Shown here piece by piece: positions 1 to 8,839 of a stretch of 64,000 bases of DNA (the first letter of the stretch is position 1; each line of letters opens with the position of its first letter). The position numbers and the translations under genes were made by a program. The notes beneath the pieces were generated by a model. The model did no database searches and was not told the origin of the DNA. It saw only the letters and a list, made by a program, of their open reading frames with translations. The DNA comes from Bacteroidia bacterium (lineage in GTDB: Bacteria > Bacteroidota > Bacteroidia > UKL13-3): assembly GCA_025454875.1 (NCBI GenBank), contig JALONP010000001.1, positions 186,001 to 250,000 of the forward strand, in the 5' to 3' direction.

Positions 1-916
1 CAATTAACTCTTTGCAACCGGTAACGTTTGTTGCAATGAGGGGCTTGGCCATAGATGCTGCCTCCATAAGTACTTTAGAAATACCTTCGCGGTAAGAAGG
101 TAAAACCACACAATCAGCATCTCTTATTTGGTTTTTTACCTCCTGTGAGGTCCCTAAATAGTCAATGTACCCTGCTTCGTGCCATTGCATCACTGTGCTT
201 TTCGAAACCGCACTTGGATTGTCTGCATCGGTTGGACCTAAAAGCTGAAAAATAGCATTCGGATATTGGGATTTAACTATTTGTGCTGCGTTAACGTATT
301 CCATTACCCCTTTATCCCAAAGTACCCTTGCAATCATAAGAAACCGGATATGAGTATCATTGATTTGCTTAGGCTCTGGAGCAAATTCGGTTGTATTTAC
401 ACCCTCACCCGGCAAAAGCACCACTTTCTGAGAGTCTACGAGTTTTTGATTGATGAAATAATCAATATCATCTTGGTTTAAAAACCATACCTGTGTTGCT
501 TTGCTCAAAGCATAACGGTACATCTTTTTAACAAGTGTATTAATCCATCTTTTGGTTATAAATGCATATCCCAATCCGGTTATAATTGCAATACTTGGAA
601 TTTTTAAACGCTCAGCAGCGGTTGTTCCATAAATATTAGGCTTAATGGTGTATTGAAAAATAATGTCTGGCTTAATCTTCGCATACACTTTTTTGAGCTG
701 AGCGTATAGCTTGAGTTCTTGCAATGGATTAAGCGTTTTAGTTTGAAACTGAATGGGGTGAAAATAACACCCGAGGTTTTGAACTTCATGCGTTTTATGA
801 TCTACCGGAGCTATTACATGTACTTCATAACCTTGTTCAATAAAGTACTTCAATACCCCCTTGCGGAAATAGTACATGCTGAATGAAGAGTTTGACACAA
901 AGGCTATTTTTGGCAT
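1..916 (-). CDS. GT4 glycosyltransferase, 3' end cut by window edge
   Basis: Reading the minus strand from the ATG at 914-916 gives 305 uninterrupted codons that run off the left edge, so the C-terminus is missing. The N-terminus (MPKIAFVSNSSFS) is a GT-B fold start. Near the visible end are the EX7E-type nucleotide-sugar motif (EGISKVLME) and the following TNVTGCKE, typical of GT4 enzymes of the CapM/PglA-like group. Such enzymes move a sugar from a UDP-sugar to a lipid-linked acceptor on the cytoplasmic face of the inner membrane. Its start overlaps the stop of the next upstream gene by 13 bases, so it belongs to the polysaccharide operon. Sugar and linkage cannot be read from sequence. Confidence 0.9.
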   Translation of the reverse strand, partial: MPKIAFVSNSSFSMYYFRKGVLKYFIEQGYEVHVIAPVDHKTHEVQNLGCYFHPIQFQTKTLNPLQELKLYAQLKKVYAKIKPDIIFQYTIKPNIYGTTAAERLKIPSIAIITGLGYAFITKRWINTLVKKMYRYALSKATQVWFLNQDDIDYFINQKLVDSQKVVLLPGEGVNTTEFAPEPKQINDTHIRFLMIARVLWDKGVMEYVNAAQIVKSQYPNAIFQLLGPTDADNPSAVSKSTVMQWHEAGYIDYLGTSQEVKNQIRDADCVVLPSYREGISKVLMEAASMAKPLIATNVTGCKELI

Positions 917-1995
917 CCGTTGTTTATTACATCAATCCATTGAAGTATCGAACGTTTTTTGTCAAACTTTTTTGCCAAAACTGCATATCCGTTATCAATA
1001 AAACGTTTGCGCATTTCGGGTTGTGTGCAAAGCAAATTAATACCATTTGCAATGTTTTGCAAATCTCCTGGCGAATAAAGCAATCCATTTTCATTATGGG
1101 TAACCTGTTCCGGTATTCCGTCTATTGCAGTACTCACAATTGGAATACCGTATTGCATCGCCTCTAGTAGAACCGTTGGCATGCCTTCACGGTAGGTTGG
1201 TAAAACAAAAAGATCAATCGAACCAAAAAAGGAAGCTTTATCGTTGATATGACCAATCAATTTAAAATGTTTGTCAAGTTGAGCTTGTTTGACCTTAAGA
1301 GAAAAATCGCCATTTGTTAAATCTTCTCCTGCGCACAAAAAAGTGGGTGAAATCCCTTTTTGTAAAAGCAATACACAAATACCAATTAAGTCGTAATGGC
1401 CTTTCGACTCCCTGATATTGGCGAGTAATCCAATATTAGGGTTTTGGAGTATACTGGTTGCAATATTATTTGCTTGAACTTGAATCGAATCAATATAGTT
1501 GTAAATAACTTGGATGCGGTTTGGGTTAATTTTTTCTCGATGCACAAATGCCTCCTTCCCTGCTTGCGAGTTTGCAACCCAACAACTTACACTTCCTTGC
1601 GAAATGCGATCAATGAATACATGCCAGTGGTTACGAAAGCTATCGGTACTTCGTATATTTGAAATAATGCGTGCTTTAGGTAAAAAAATGGGTGTCAATA
1701 TTCGGGAGAAAAACTCTACTCTTAAACCAAAGTTCATCACCACATCAAACTTTTCGTTTTGCAACAATTTTTTATAAACGCTTATCGTATGAAATGGGGT
1801 AATACTTGTTTTGCCTACCAAAGTGCAACTTATTCCCTGTTTAGCAGCTTGCTCAAAAAGGGTTCCGTTGTTTTCGGCTGCTGCAAAGTGAACCTTGTAT
1901 CCCTTCGACATCAACTCAACTGCAACTTTAAGCATATTGGTTTCGGCTCCACCTATTCTAGTTACTGAGAAGAAAAAGAGTATACTCTTCGACAT
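904..1995 (-). CDS. GT4 family glycosyltransferase
   Basis: A GT-B glycosyltransferase of 363 residues from the chosen start. The N-terminal SVTRIGGAETNMLK is the acceptor-side glycine loop of GT4 enzymes. Near residue 280 the stretch PTYREGMPTVLLEAM holds the EX7E motif that binds the donor nucleotide sugar. It should add one sugar of the repeat unit at the cytoplasmic membrane. I chose the ATG at 1993-1995 (MSKSILFFFSV) because the beta-strand that opens the fold follows at once; an upstream in-frame ATG at 2034 would add 13 residues. Its stop lies inside the next glycosyltransferase gene, so the two are probably translationally coupled. It heads a short minus-strand unit separated from the main operon by two plus-strand genes. 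Confidence 0.9.
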   Translation of the reverse strand: MSKSILFFFSVTRIGGAETNMLKVAVELMSKGYKVHFAAAENNGTLFEQAAKQGISCTLVGKTSITPFHTISVYKKLLQNEKFDVVMNFGLRVEFFSRILTPIFLPKARIISNIRSTDSFRNHWHVFIDRISQGSVSCWVANSQAGKEAFVHREKINPNRIQVIYNYIDSIQVQANNIATSILQNPNIGLLANIRESKGHYDLIGICVLLLQKGISPTFLCAGEDLTNGDFSLKVKQAQLDKHFKLIGHINDKASFFGSIDLFVLPTYREGMPTVLLEAMQYGIPIVSTAIDGIPEQVTHNENGLLYSPGDLQNIANGINLLCTQPEMRKRFIDNGYAVLAKKFDKKRSILQWIDVINNGCQK

Positions 1996-2130
1996 CTGTT
2001 TGTTTTTCTGAAATGCAATAAGCAATATATTCATGCATTTAACAAAAAAAGTTAACCCCGCATATCAACTTCGATTGTAGGGTTTGGCTTTATGAGGGGT
2101 TTTACCTTTATTTGGCCTATAATCAACTTT

Positions 2131-3099
2131 ATGAAATCCCAACAAACAGGCAACTTGGTTATTTCTTTGGACTTTGAACTGATGTGGGGCGTTTTTGACA
2201 AAAAGAGTATTTCGAATTATGGCTCCAATATTTTAGGAGTCCACACGTTGGTTCCCAAATTATTAAAGGTTTTTGAACAACATGGTGTTAAAGCTACTTT
2301 TGCCACGGTTGGTTTTTTGTTTGCAAAAAACAAAACAGACTTATTCAATTATTTACCTTCAATAAAGCCTTTATATACCAACAAAGCACTCACGCCTTAT
2401 GGGCAGTACCTTGAAACTGTCAATGAATTTGATGAATACCATTATGCCTTGCCTCTCATTCAACTTATCCAATCATATGGCCATGAAATTGCATCGCATA
2501 CATTTTGCCATTATTACTGTAAGGAGCATGGACAAACAAAAGCCGAGTTTGAAGCCGATTTGAATGCAGCTATTGCTATTGCCAAACAATATGGTATCGA
2601 ACTTAAAAGTATGGTTTTCCCAAGAAACCAAGTAAACGAAGATTACTTAGAAATACTTACAAAACTTGGCATTAGCAGTTATAGAGGCAATGAAAAATCA
2701 TGGCTGTACGCTTCACGAAACGGTGATGAAGAAACAATTTGGAGAAGATTTTCGCGCATTATAGATGCCTATATCAATGTTTCAGGACACAACGCATTTG
2801 CAATCGATACATCTAAAACCCCAATTAATATTCCTTCAAGTCGCTTTTTGCGCCCTTTTAATCCTGCTTTGGGCTTATTTGAAAATTTAAGAATCAATAG
2901 GATTAAATCTTCGATGTTGCATGCTGCTCGCAATCAATTGAACTACCATTTATGGTGGCATCCTCACAATTTTGGCATTTACCAAGAGCAAAACTTACAT
3001 GTTTTGTCGAGCATATTAAGCCATTACAAGCAATTGCAAGCTGATTACGGCTTTGGTAACCAAACAATGGCGCAACTCTCAAAAACGCATAACCAATGA
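2131..3099 (+). CDS. NodB-type polysaccharide deacetylase
   Basis: A polysaccharide deacetylase-like protein of 322 residues. The N-terminal ISLDFELMWG carries the catalytic-base aspartate context of the DFELxWG subgroup, and ASHTFCHYY gives the metal-binding HX3H motif. The family removes N- or O-acetyl groups from sugars with a divalent metal. There is no signal peptide, which suggests a cytoplasmic or membrane-face substrate rather than exported polymer. I chose ATG 2131 (MKSQQTGNLV) over an ATG at 2092 because the fold starts right after it. It overlaps the formyltransferase gene by four bases (ATGA at 3096-3099), so the two products are made together and may act in sequence. Confidence 0.85.
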   Translation: MKSQQTGNLVISLDFELMWGVFDKKSISNYGSNILGVHTLVPKLLKVFEQHGVKATFATVGFLFAKNKTDLFNYLPSIKPLYTNKALTPYGQYLETVNEFDEYHYALPLIQLIQSYGHEIASHTFCHYYCKEHGQTKAEFEADLNAAIAIAKQYGIELKSMVFPRNQVNEDYLEILTKLGISSYRGNEKSWLYASRNGDEETIWRRFSRIIDAYINVSGHNAFAIDTSKTPINIPSSRFLRPFNPALGLFENLRINRIKSSMLHAARNQLNYHLWWHPHNFGIYQEQNLHVLSSILSHYKQLQADYGFGNQTMAQLSKTHNQ

Positions 3100-3869
3100 C
3101 GATTAAAAAGATAGTTTTGCTTGCTGGCAGCAATAGCCATTCAACCACCCTACTGTTTAATGCCATAGATCCAGAATTTGAAATTCATGCTGTCATTATC
3201 GAACAAGCACAACCACGTTTACGTGTGTTAAAAAATCGAGCGAAAAAATTAGGTTGGATCATTGTTGCTCAACAAGTTTTGTTTCAATTATGCGTTTTGC
3301 CTTTACTCAAAGTAACAAGCCAAAAACGCCTTAGAACAATTATTCATACTGCAAAACTACATGATACACCCATTCCAACTGATAAGGTATTGCAAGTTGT
3401 ATCAGCAAACAACATGCAGTGTATTGACCTGTTGAACAAATTGCAACCTGATATTGTGTTGGTAAATGGAACACGAATTCTTTCAAAAAAATTACTTGAA
3501 TCAGTACCTGCAATTTTTATAAACATGCATGCTGGCATTACGCCAATGTATAGAGGCGTGCATGGCGGATATTGGGCATTGACTCAGAATGATTCTGCAA
3601 ATTGTGGTGTAACTATTCATCAAGTTGATGCTGGTGTTGATACAGGAGCAACACTTTTTCAAAGCTCTATCCAAATTACTCCTCAAGATAATTTTTACAC
3701 GTATCCTTATTTGCAATTTGTTGCTGGATTACCCTTTTTGAAAAAAGCCCTAACTGATTGGCCTAACTATAAATTTAAAGCAACTCATCAAAATAATAGA
3801 AGTAGGCAATGGTACCACCCTACTTTACTACAATACCTATATTTTAGGATAATAAAGGGCGTCAAATAA
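3096..3869 (+). CDS. Formyltransferase-family protein (sugar N-formyltransferase-like)
   Basis: A protein of 257 residues of the formyl_transferase superfamily (methionyl-tRNA formyltransferase/ArnA/sugar formyltransferase fold). The catalytic triad of the fold is recognisable: asparagine in LVNGTRILS, histidine in INMHAGITPMYRG, and aspartate in DAGVDTGATLF. These enzymes use N10-formyltetrahydrofolate to formylate a primary amine. In a polysaccharide locus the likely acceptor is an amino sugar. Its start overlaps the deacetylase stop by 4 bases. It ends 14 bases before the convergent GT2 gene. The extreme N-terminus (residues 1-60) is divergent, so the exact substrate is open. Confidence 0.85.
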   Translation: MTIKKIVLLAGSNSHSTTLLFNAIDPEFEIHAVIIEQAQPRLRVLKNRAKKLGWIIVAQQVLFQLCVLPLLKVTSQKRLRTIIHTAKLHDTPIPTDKVLQVVSANNMQCIDLLNKLQPDIVLVNGTRILSKKLLESVPAIFINMHAGITPMYRGVHGGYWALTQNDSANCGVTIHQVDAGVDTGATLFQSSIQITPQDNFYTYPYLQFVAGLPFLKKALTDWPNYKFKATHQNNRSRQWYHPTLLQYLYFRIIKGVK

Positions 3870-3883
3870 CTACCCTATCACTT

Positions 3884-4807
3884 CTATTGTTCGTAACGAA
3901 TAGCGTCAGGAAGCCGAAGGTATTTAGTATCCTTAAGGGTATTAATTAATTCTACTATGCTGAATATTCCCTTTGATCGCCACATCAATCCTAAAAAGCC
4001 TTTCCAAGTAGATCGCTTGTTTTTAAGATCGATTAATAATTGAACGAATGCAAAAATAAATACCTGAGAACGGTATTGCGGAAAGCGCTCTAAATAATAA
4101 TGCCAATGCTTAATTACCAATTCACGAACTGTATTATTTGCTTTCTTCTTTACACTAAAACTGTTTTGGGCATTTACCCTGTACTTTCCAAGTACATCCT
4201 TTAAAATGAATCCTCTGCCTGCACTTAAATACTCCAATGTATAATACAAATCGAGCGTATCGAATTTTGGGTTATAAGTTGTACGTATAGCCTTACGGTA
4301 CATCATTGAACTGTGGGTTGCTACCGTTCCTGAACGTAAAACATATTCAAAAGAAATATGCTGCCCCTCGGGAGTTTGAAAGGCAGGAGTACTTAGTTCA
4401 TTTGCTTCTTTGCCATTATCTGAAAAATAAACCACTTTATGCCAAACTACACTCATATCGGGATTCGTATTCATAAAGGCAACCTGCTTCTCCAATTTAT
4501 TAGGCAAAAATAAATCATCACCATCACAATGTGCCACATATTTACCCTTTGCCAATGAGTGAACATGATTAAAATTCACGAATGGACCAACATTTTGAGG
4601 ATAGTTTACAATTCTTATTTTGTTAGGATATTGGGTTTGGTAAGCCGCCAAAATTTCCCCTGTTCGATCGGTTGAGCAATCGTTACCAATAATAATCTCA
4701 AAATCAAAAGACGTTTGCTGTTGCAAAATACTTTCCAAACAATCTTGAATATAGGCCTCCTGATTATAGGTTACCACGCAAACTGAAACAAGTGGGTTAT
4801 TTACCAT
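3884..4807 (-). CDS. GT2 family glycosyltransferase
   Basis: A GT-A glycosyltransferase of 307 residues. It opens with PLVSVCVVTYNQEAYIQDCL, the GT2 signature. Then come IIGNDCSTDRTGEI and CDGDDLFLPNKLEKQ, whose acidic DGDD motif binds metal and the nucleotide sugar. The family transfers one sugar to a growing lipid-linked oligosaccharide in the cytoplasm. I prefer ATG 4807 (MVNNPLVSV) to one five codons upstream because homologues begin just before the first beta-strand. The start overlaps the ATP-grasp gene's stop by 11 bases, so it is the last gene of the long minus-strand operon and should be coupled to it. Confidence 0.9.
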   Translation of the reverse strand: MVNNPLVSVCVVTYNQEAYIQDCLESILQQQTSFDFEIIIGNDCSTDRTGEILAAYQTQYPNKIRIVNYPQNVGPFVNFNHVHSLAKGKYVAHCDGDDLFLPNKLEKQVAFMNTNPDMSVVWHKVVYFSDNGKEANELSTPAFQTPEGQHISFEYVLRSGTVATHSSMMYRKAIRTTYNPKFDTLDLYYTLEYLSAGRGFILKDVLGKYRVNAQNSFSVKKKANNTVRELVIKHWHYYLERFPQYRSQVFIFAFVQLLIDLKNKRSTWKGFLGLMWRSKGIFSIVELINTLKDTKYLRLPDAIRYEQ

Positions 4808-5843
4808 GTTGCAAACAAGCAATTACTTCTTTATGCTTAATTTCAAATACAATATCCACATAACGTGTATCCCAAGAATGCAACAGCCTGAATCGCTTTT
4901 TGTAATGAGCATAAGGTTTTCCATTCAATTTCATTTTAGGATTTGGCTGATACACCGGACTCACTTCTAAAATAAGAGGTATTGAATTCAAATCATCATG
5001 CTGCCAAGTAATATCAAATGCACCTGTTGTGAGGTTTAACTTTTGGAACGTATCAATAATCATTTGCCTCCATTGTTCTGGAAAAAAGTCAAAATCCACA
5101 TCACTACCATAACTTGTAGATGTTGGCTTCCACTCCTTGTCATTGTTAATACGCCAATAGTGTAATACAATCTCATTATCAACAAGGATAACCCGGAGGT
5201 CTTTCCTCATATCAATTAAAGATTGAACGATAACAACCTTGTTCTCATGTATAAAACTTGGAGCATTGATTAACGCATTAAACTCGTCAGCAGACTTTAT
5301 TTTGTACAACCCATTTGAAGAACAAGAGTGTTCCCCTTTTACCAACAACGGATACTGAAATTGTGTACCATCAATAACTTGGTTTATAGGAAATAGTTGT
5401 GTAAGCGGTTCGCTGATTCCGAGTTTTTTAAACTGTTCGTGCATAAACGCTTTATTCTCCCAAAACTTCGATTCATAACTGTTTGGATGCAGGGTATTTC
5501 CTTGCGCTTCAAGCTGCGCACTAATATGCTCGAGTACATGAACGTAATTGGTAAAACCAAAAACGTTGTAGGTGCTTTCTAAGGTATAAAAAATACGCTT
5601 ATTTGAATACCTACCAATCTTATTTCCAAATTGAATTGTGAAAGATTGATTTTGATTCAAAAGGCCGAACAGTATGCCAAAATCCTTAACAAATGCATCA
5701 CTTCCTAAATACGCCAAACTTGGCTGGTGAATCCACAGCACAATTTGCGCATCCTTCTGATATAACTTGGCAAATGCTACCCAATTTATTCGTCTAATAC
5801 AAACAACTACCCGTGTAAGTCTTTTTAATAACTTAATAATCAT
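4797..5843 (-). CDS. ATP-grasp family ligase in polysaccharide locus
   Basis: A protein of 348 residues whose C-terminal two thirds look like an ATP-grasp ligase. The stretch FQYPLLVKGEHSCSSNGLY (near residue 170-190) resembles the nucleotide-binding strand and flexible loop, VIVQSLIDMRKDLRVILV follows, and LILEVSPVYQPNP (near 305) carries the metal-binding Glu. The first ~130 residues match nothing I recognise. ATP-grasp enzymes activate a carboxylate as an acyl phosphate and join it to an amine or thiol. It overlaps the HAD gene by 11 bases and the GT2 gene by 11 bases. Given the upstream PLP enzyme and phosphatase I infer an amide ligase acting on a uronic acid; that role is not proven by sequence. 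Confidence 0.75.
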   Translation of the reverse strand: MIIKLLKRLTRVVVCIRRINWVAFAKLYQKDAQIVLWIHQPSLAYLGSDAFVKDFGILFGLLNQNQSFTIQFGNKIGRYSNKRIFYTLESTYNVFGFTNYVHVLEHISAQLEAQGNTLHPNSYESKFWENKAFMHEQFKKLGISEPLTQLFPINQVIDGTQFQYPLLVKGEHSCSSNGLYKIKSADEFNALINAPSFIHENKVVIVQSLIDMRKDLRVILVDNEIVLHYWRINNDKEWKPTSTSYGSDVDFDFFPEQWRQMIIDTFQKLNLTTGAFDITWQHDDLNSIPLILEVSPVYQPNPKMKLNGKPYAHYKKRFRLLHSWDTRYVDIVFEIKHKEVIACLQHGK

Positions 5844-6417
5844 GCCTTAACTGCTGAATTTCGTTTAATTGGGGTAGTCCAATGTACTTTATTGGCAACA
5901 ATTTTACAACTTCAATCACCCCATCATATAAACGAATATCTCCATTTTCGTGGTTATATGATAAATCGTCAATAAAAGTAATCGAAATCTGATACGCGTT
6001 GGCAAGTTTCAAAAATCGAATTTTTGACTTTGCATTAGGAACCAAAATAATGCCCCCTTGTATGGTAGGCAACCCGCATGATTTAAGCCAATCAAGAGTT
6101 GTAGACATGAGCTCAGGTGGCCTTGCACTCAGGTAAATAATCAACGTATTTGGCTGTTTGGCTTGCTGTAAAATCCAACTGCGCATTCCCCTAAAAATAG
6201 CTAATGATTGATGGCGTACCTTTTCATTTGGATAAATATAAGGATGCAAAAGTGTAGGCCAAGTATCCGCTATTGTATTGTCAATATCAATAATATAAAG
6301 TTGTGCTTGTGGCTTCAACTTGCTGCAGATAAGCCAAAAACGAATCCATGAAACAAGAAGTGATATGGGGGCAAAACTTCTTAAAATACCGGATTTGACT
6401 TTATTGAAAAACATCAC
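5833..6417 (-). CDS. HAD superfamily phosphatase
   Basis: A small HAD-type hydrolase of 194 residues. Motif I is IIDIDNTIADT (Asp44 and Asp46, DxDxT), motif II is IIYLSARP, a lysine follows in NAKSKIRFLK, and motif IV is TFIDDLSYN. All four catalytic motifs are present, so it should be an active magnesium-dependent phosphatase. The N-terminal 35 residues are hydrophobic and basic and may lie against the membrane. It overlaps the aminotransferase gene by 17 bases and the ATP-grasp gene by 11 bases, which argues for one linked pathway; the obvious substrate is the phosphorylated product of the PLP enzyme next door (inference). Confidence 0.85.
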   Translation of the reverse strand: MMFFNKVKSGILRSFAPISLLVSWIRFWLICSKLKPQAQLYIIDIDNTIADTWPTLLHPYIYPNEKVRHQSLAIFRGMRSWILQQAKQPNTLIIYLSARPPELMSTTLDWLKSCGLPTIQGGIILVPNAKSKIRFLKLANAYQISITFIDDLSYNHENGDIRLYDGVIEVVKLLPIKYIGLPQLNEIQQLRHDY

Positions 6418-7567
6418 GAAAGCTTTGTAAAATATAGTCGTTTTCTGCTTTTGACCGCGATGCCAAGCGAATATAATCTCCTTGCAAACCTATCTTGTCC
6501 TCACAGGTTCTCACGTATATTCCATACTTAATCAATAACAAACTTACAATTTCAGCAGATGAGCGACCTCCAATAATTTCCACCAATACAAAGTTTGCCT
6601 TGCTCGGATACACTCTAATATTGGGTATCGTTTTCAAATCGGCAATAAACTCCATGGTTTCAAGAATATACTTCACACGAACCTTTTCGTAGTTATAAGC
6701 AAAATCAGCTCTGGTGTAAAGTCTAAAAAAATACTCCGCTAAACCGTTCGAATTCCATAAATAGCCTGTTTTAAGGAGTGTACTTACCTTTTCTTTTTGC
6801 ATAATGCCATACCCCGCCCTTACACCTGCAATTCCAAAATCTTTCGACATGCTTTTGAGTACAATCAAGTTTGGAAATTCTTCTACCCAATTGCCAGTGG
6901 AAATTAATCTAAAAGCCTTGTCTTCATAAGCAAAATGAATAAAACTTTCGTCAATGATAATGTTTTTGACAAAATGTAACTCCGTTACAATATGCCTCAA
7001 TTCATCAGTAGTTAAATAGGCCCCATTGGGATTATTCGGATTAATTAAGACAATGGTATCGGGCTGCTCTTCTTTAACTCTTGAAATATAACCTTCAATA
7101 TCAATTGCATAATCATGCTCTTTCAGCAACTGATTATACACTACCTCAACACCCTCTTTTGCGTATTCATAATAGGATGAAAACGTAGGAATATTAATGA
7201 GGATTTTTTTCTCCGTAAAGTTATGTACAATGGCTTGAATAATTTCAATTGCGCCATTACCAATGAAGATATGCTCGGGTTTGAGTTTTAAAAAATCGGC
7301 TAATATCTCAGCGATAACAGCATTCTGAGATGGATACCACTCTAATAAATCGCGAATTTTTCCTGTTTCAACAATTTCGTGGTTAAAATATTCAAGAAAC
7401 AATTCCGTGGCATACGGATTTGATAAAAAACATGCATCTACTTTAATATCAAGCTGAGGTAACTTTTGTTTAAATGTAAATATACTGGGTGAATGCGAAC
7501 CTGCTTCTTGTTTAAGCTTTAAAATTTGTGCTGCAAGAACTTGCTCACTTGGAGTAAATATAGCCAT
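6401..7567 (-). CDS. HisC/CobD-like PLP-dependent aminotransferase or decarboxylase
   Basis: A fold-type I PLP enzyme of 388 residues in the histidinol-phosphate aminotransferase group. INPNNPNGAYL is the PLP/carboxylate-binding stretch, IIIDESFIHF holds the aspartate that pairs with the pyridine nitrogen, and LKSMSKDFGIAGVRAGYG holds the Schiff-base lysine. Members of this group act on small phosphorylated substrates: histidinol phosphate, threonine phosphate (CobD), serine phosphate, or serinol phosphate. No histidine genes are nearby, so a role in polysaccharide decoration is more likely. It starts 11 bases after the membrane protein gene and overlaps the HAD gene by 17 bases. Transamination versus decarboxylation cannot be told from the sequence. 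Confidence 0.85.
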   Translation of the reverse strand: MAIFTPSEQVLAAQILKLKQEAGSHSPSIFTFKQKLPQLDIKVDACFLSNPYATELFLEYFNHEIVETGKIRDLLEWYPSQNAVIAEILADFLKLKPEHIFIGNGAIEIIQAIVHNFTEKKILINIPTFSSYYEYAKEGVEVVYNQLLKEHDYAIDIEGYISRVKEEQPDTIVLINPNNPNGAYLTTDELRHIVTELHFVKNIIIDESFIHFAYEDKAFRLISTGNWVEEFPNLIVLKSMSKDFGIAGVRAGYGIMQKEKVSTLLKTGYLWNSNGLAEYFFRLYTRADFAYNYEKVRVKYILETMEFIADLKTIPNIRVYPSKANFVLVEIIGGRSSAEIVSLLLIKYGIYVRTCEDKIGLQGDYIRLASRSKAENDYILQSFRDVFQ

Positions 7568-7578
7568 GTATTTAGTTT

Positions 7579-8838
7579 TTATTCGACTTCAACTACTGTG
7601 CTTTGAAACACTCTAATTTTAGCCAAGTAACGAGCGAATTTAACAATTATCATCATTAATAAAATACTGTATATAAATCCGATGAAAGCATTAATCCAAC
7701 CTGGCAACAAAAAGACCAACCATGCCAACCAAACAGCATCTAAGGAGCCATTGTTAAGCGGAAATTGTTTCATAAACCAAATGGATAAAAAACAGAGCAA
7801 TAAAATATACAATAGGTAAGGTAACGACCACAGTGGTGTAATGATAAACCACGCTGCTAAACCAGGATTAATATTCCACCTGCCCACAAACTCCTGTTGA
7901 GGGAAAAAAAAGTCAGTTAATACAACCCCTAAATTAAAGGGAGCCTGAATACCTAGTGCTTTTCTATAAGCCAATTGAGGAAGACCGTCTTGCCAAAAAG
8001 GTAGTATTGCGCCTTGTTCGTTGAGTAGGATAATTTGATCTCTGTAATGCAAAATCTCCACAACAATAGAGGTGTATTGTAACCTCCCAATTAAATGGGT
8101 AATTCCTTCCTCTAAAAACTCAAGATATCCTCGAGATTCGATTACTTGCATGAAAATGGTAAAAAAACCATCAGTAACCCCGCTGTTGGAACCCACTGTT
8201 CGGAGCACCAGTTTGATGTAGAGTAAATACGGATATAAAAAAAACATGAGCACACCAAGTAAGGTTATTAGCCCATAGTTAATCTTGCCTTTACGCACCA
8301 TTTGACACCACTCAAAAAACAATACAAAAAGGTAAACTGCTGCCCATCCTCTTAAAATATTTGAAATCAAATATGCAATTAAGTTGTATTTAAACATTGA
8401 CGTGTTTCGGAACTGGCCGTAATACACCAAAAAAATCATATCGACTGGTGTAAATATCCAAAAAAACAGTAATGGAGATTGTGTTTTTTGGGTAGATCCT
8501 GCAACATTTACCCCCTCTACTAAATTGAAAATAAGGTACGTAATTTGAAGCACCAGTAAAATGTATCCGGCAATCTTAGCGGCCCGTTCATTGGTTGTTA
8601 AATCAATAAATTGGCTCACCTTTATTTTGGAAAAGAACTGATAAATAGGTTTTAAGAAAACAAAGTAAGAGAGCACAACAATTCCAGAAGCCAACCACAA
8701 ATCAGTAACACTAAACAAGCGTGTTGTTACCACATCACCAATTAATGTATTGGTGTTGTACATAATGATTGTTGCTATCACATTAGCTGTGATATAAGCA
8801 ATCAACCAAATTCTGTATTCTGGTTTAAACCCAATCAT
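7579..8838 (-). CDS. Multi-spanning membrane protein, candidate polysaccharide polymerase (Wzy)
   Basis: A protein of 419 residues with about ten hydrophobic segments and one long extracytoplasmic stretch in the second half (roughly residues 220-320, before FLLPGWINAFIGF). Size, topology and position directly after the flippase gene in a Wzx/Wzy locus point to the repeat-unit polymerase, which joins undecaprenyl-linked units on the periplasmic side. Wzy proteins are too divergent for motif-based proof, and I see no diagnostic residues beyond the topology. It is separated from the flippase gene by one base and from the PLP enzyme gene by 11 bases, so it is cotranscribed with both. Confidence 0.6.
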   Translation of the reverse strand: MIGFKPEYRIWLIAYITANVIATIIMYNTNTLIGDVVTTRLFSVTDLWLASGIVVLSYFVFLKPIYQFFSKIKVSQFIDLTTNERAAKIAGYILLVLQITYLIFNLVEGVNVAGSTQKTQSPLLFFWIFTPVDMIFLVYYGQFRNTSMFKYNLIAYLISNILRGWAAVYLFVLFFEWCQMVRKGKINYGLITLLGVLMFFLYPYLLYIKLVLRTVGSNSGVTDGFFTIFMQVIESRGYLEFLEEGITHLIGRLQYTSIVVEILHYRDQIILLNEQGAILPFWQDGLPQLAYRKALGIQAPFNLGVVLTDFFFPQQEFVGRWNINPGLAAWFIITPLWSLPYLLYILLLCFLSIWFMKQFPLNNGSLDAVWLAWLVFLLPGWINAFIGFIYSILLMMIIVKFARYLAKIRVFQSTVVEVE

Positions 8839-8839
8839 T

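Noticed and set aside
2061-2095. TAGGGTTTGG before the deacetylase gene, considered as a minus-7 promoter box.
   Set aside because: The spacing inside the box is one base too long and no minus-33 TTG fits.
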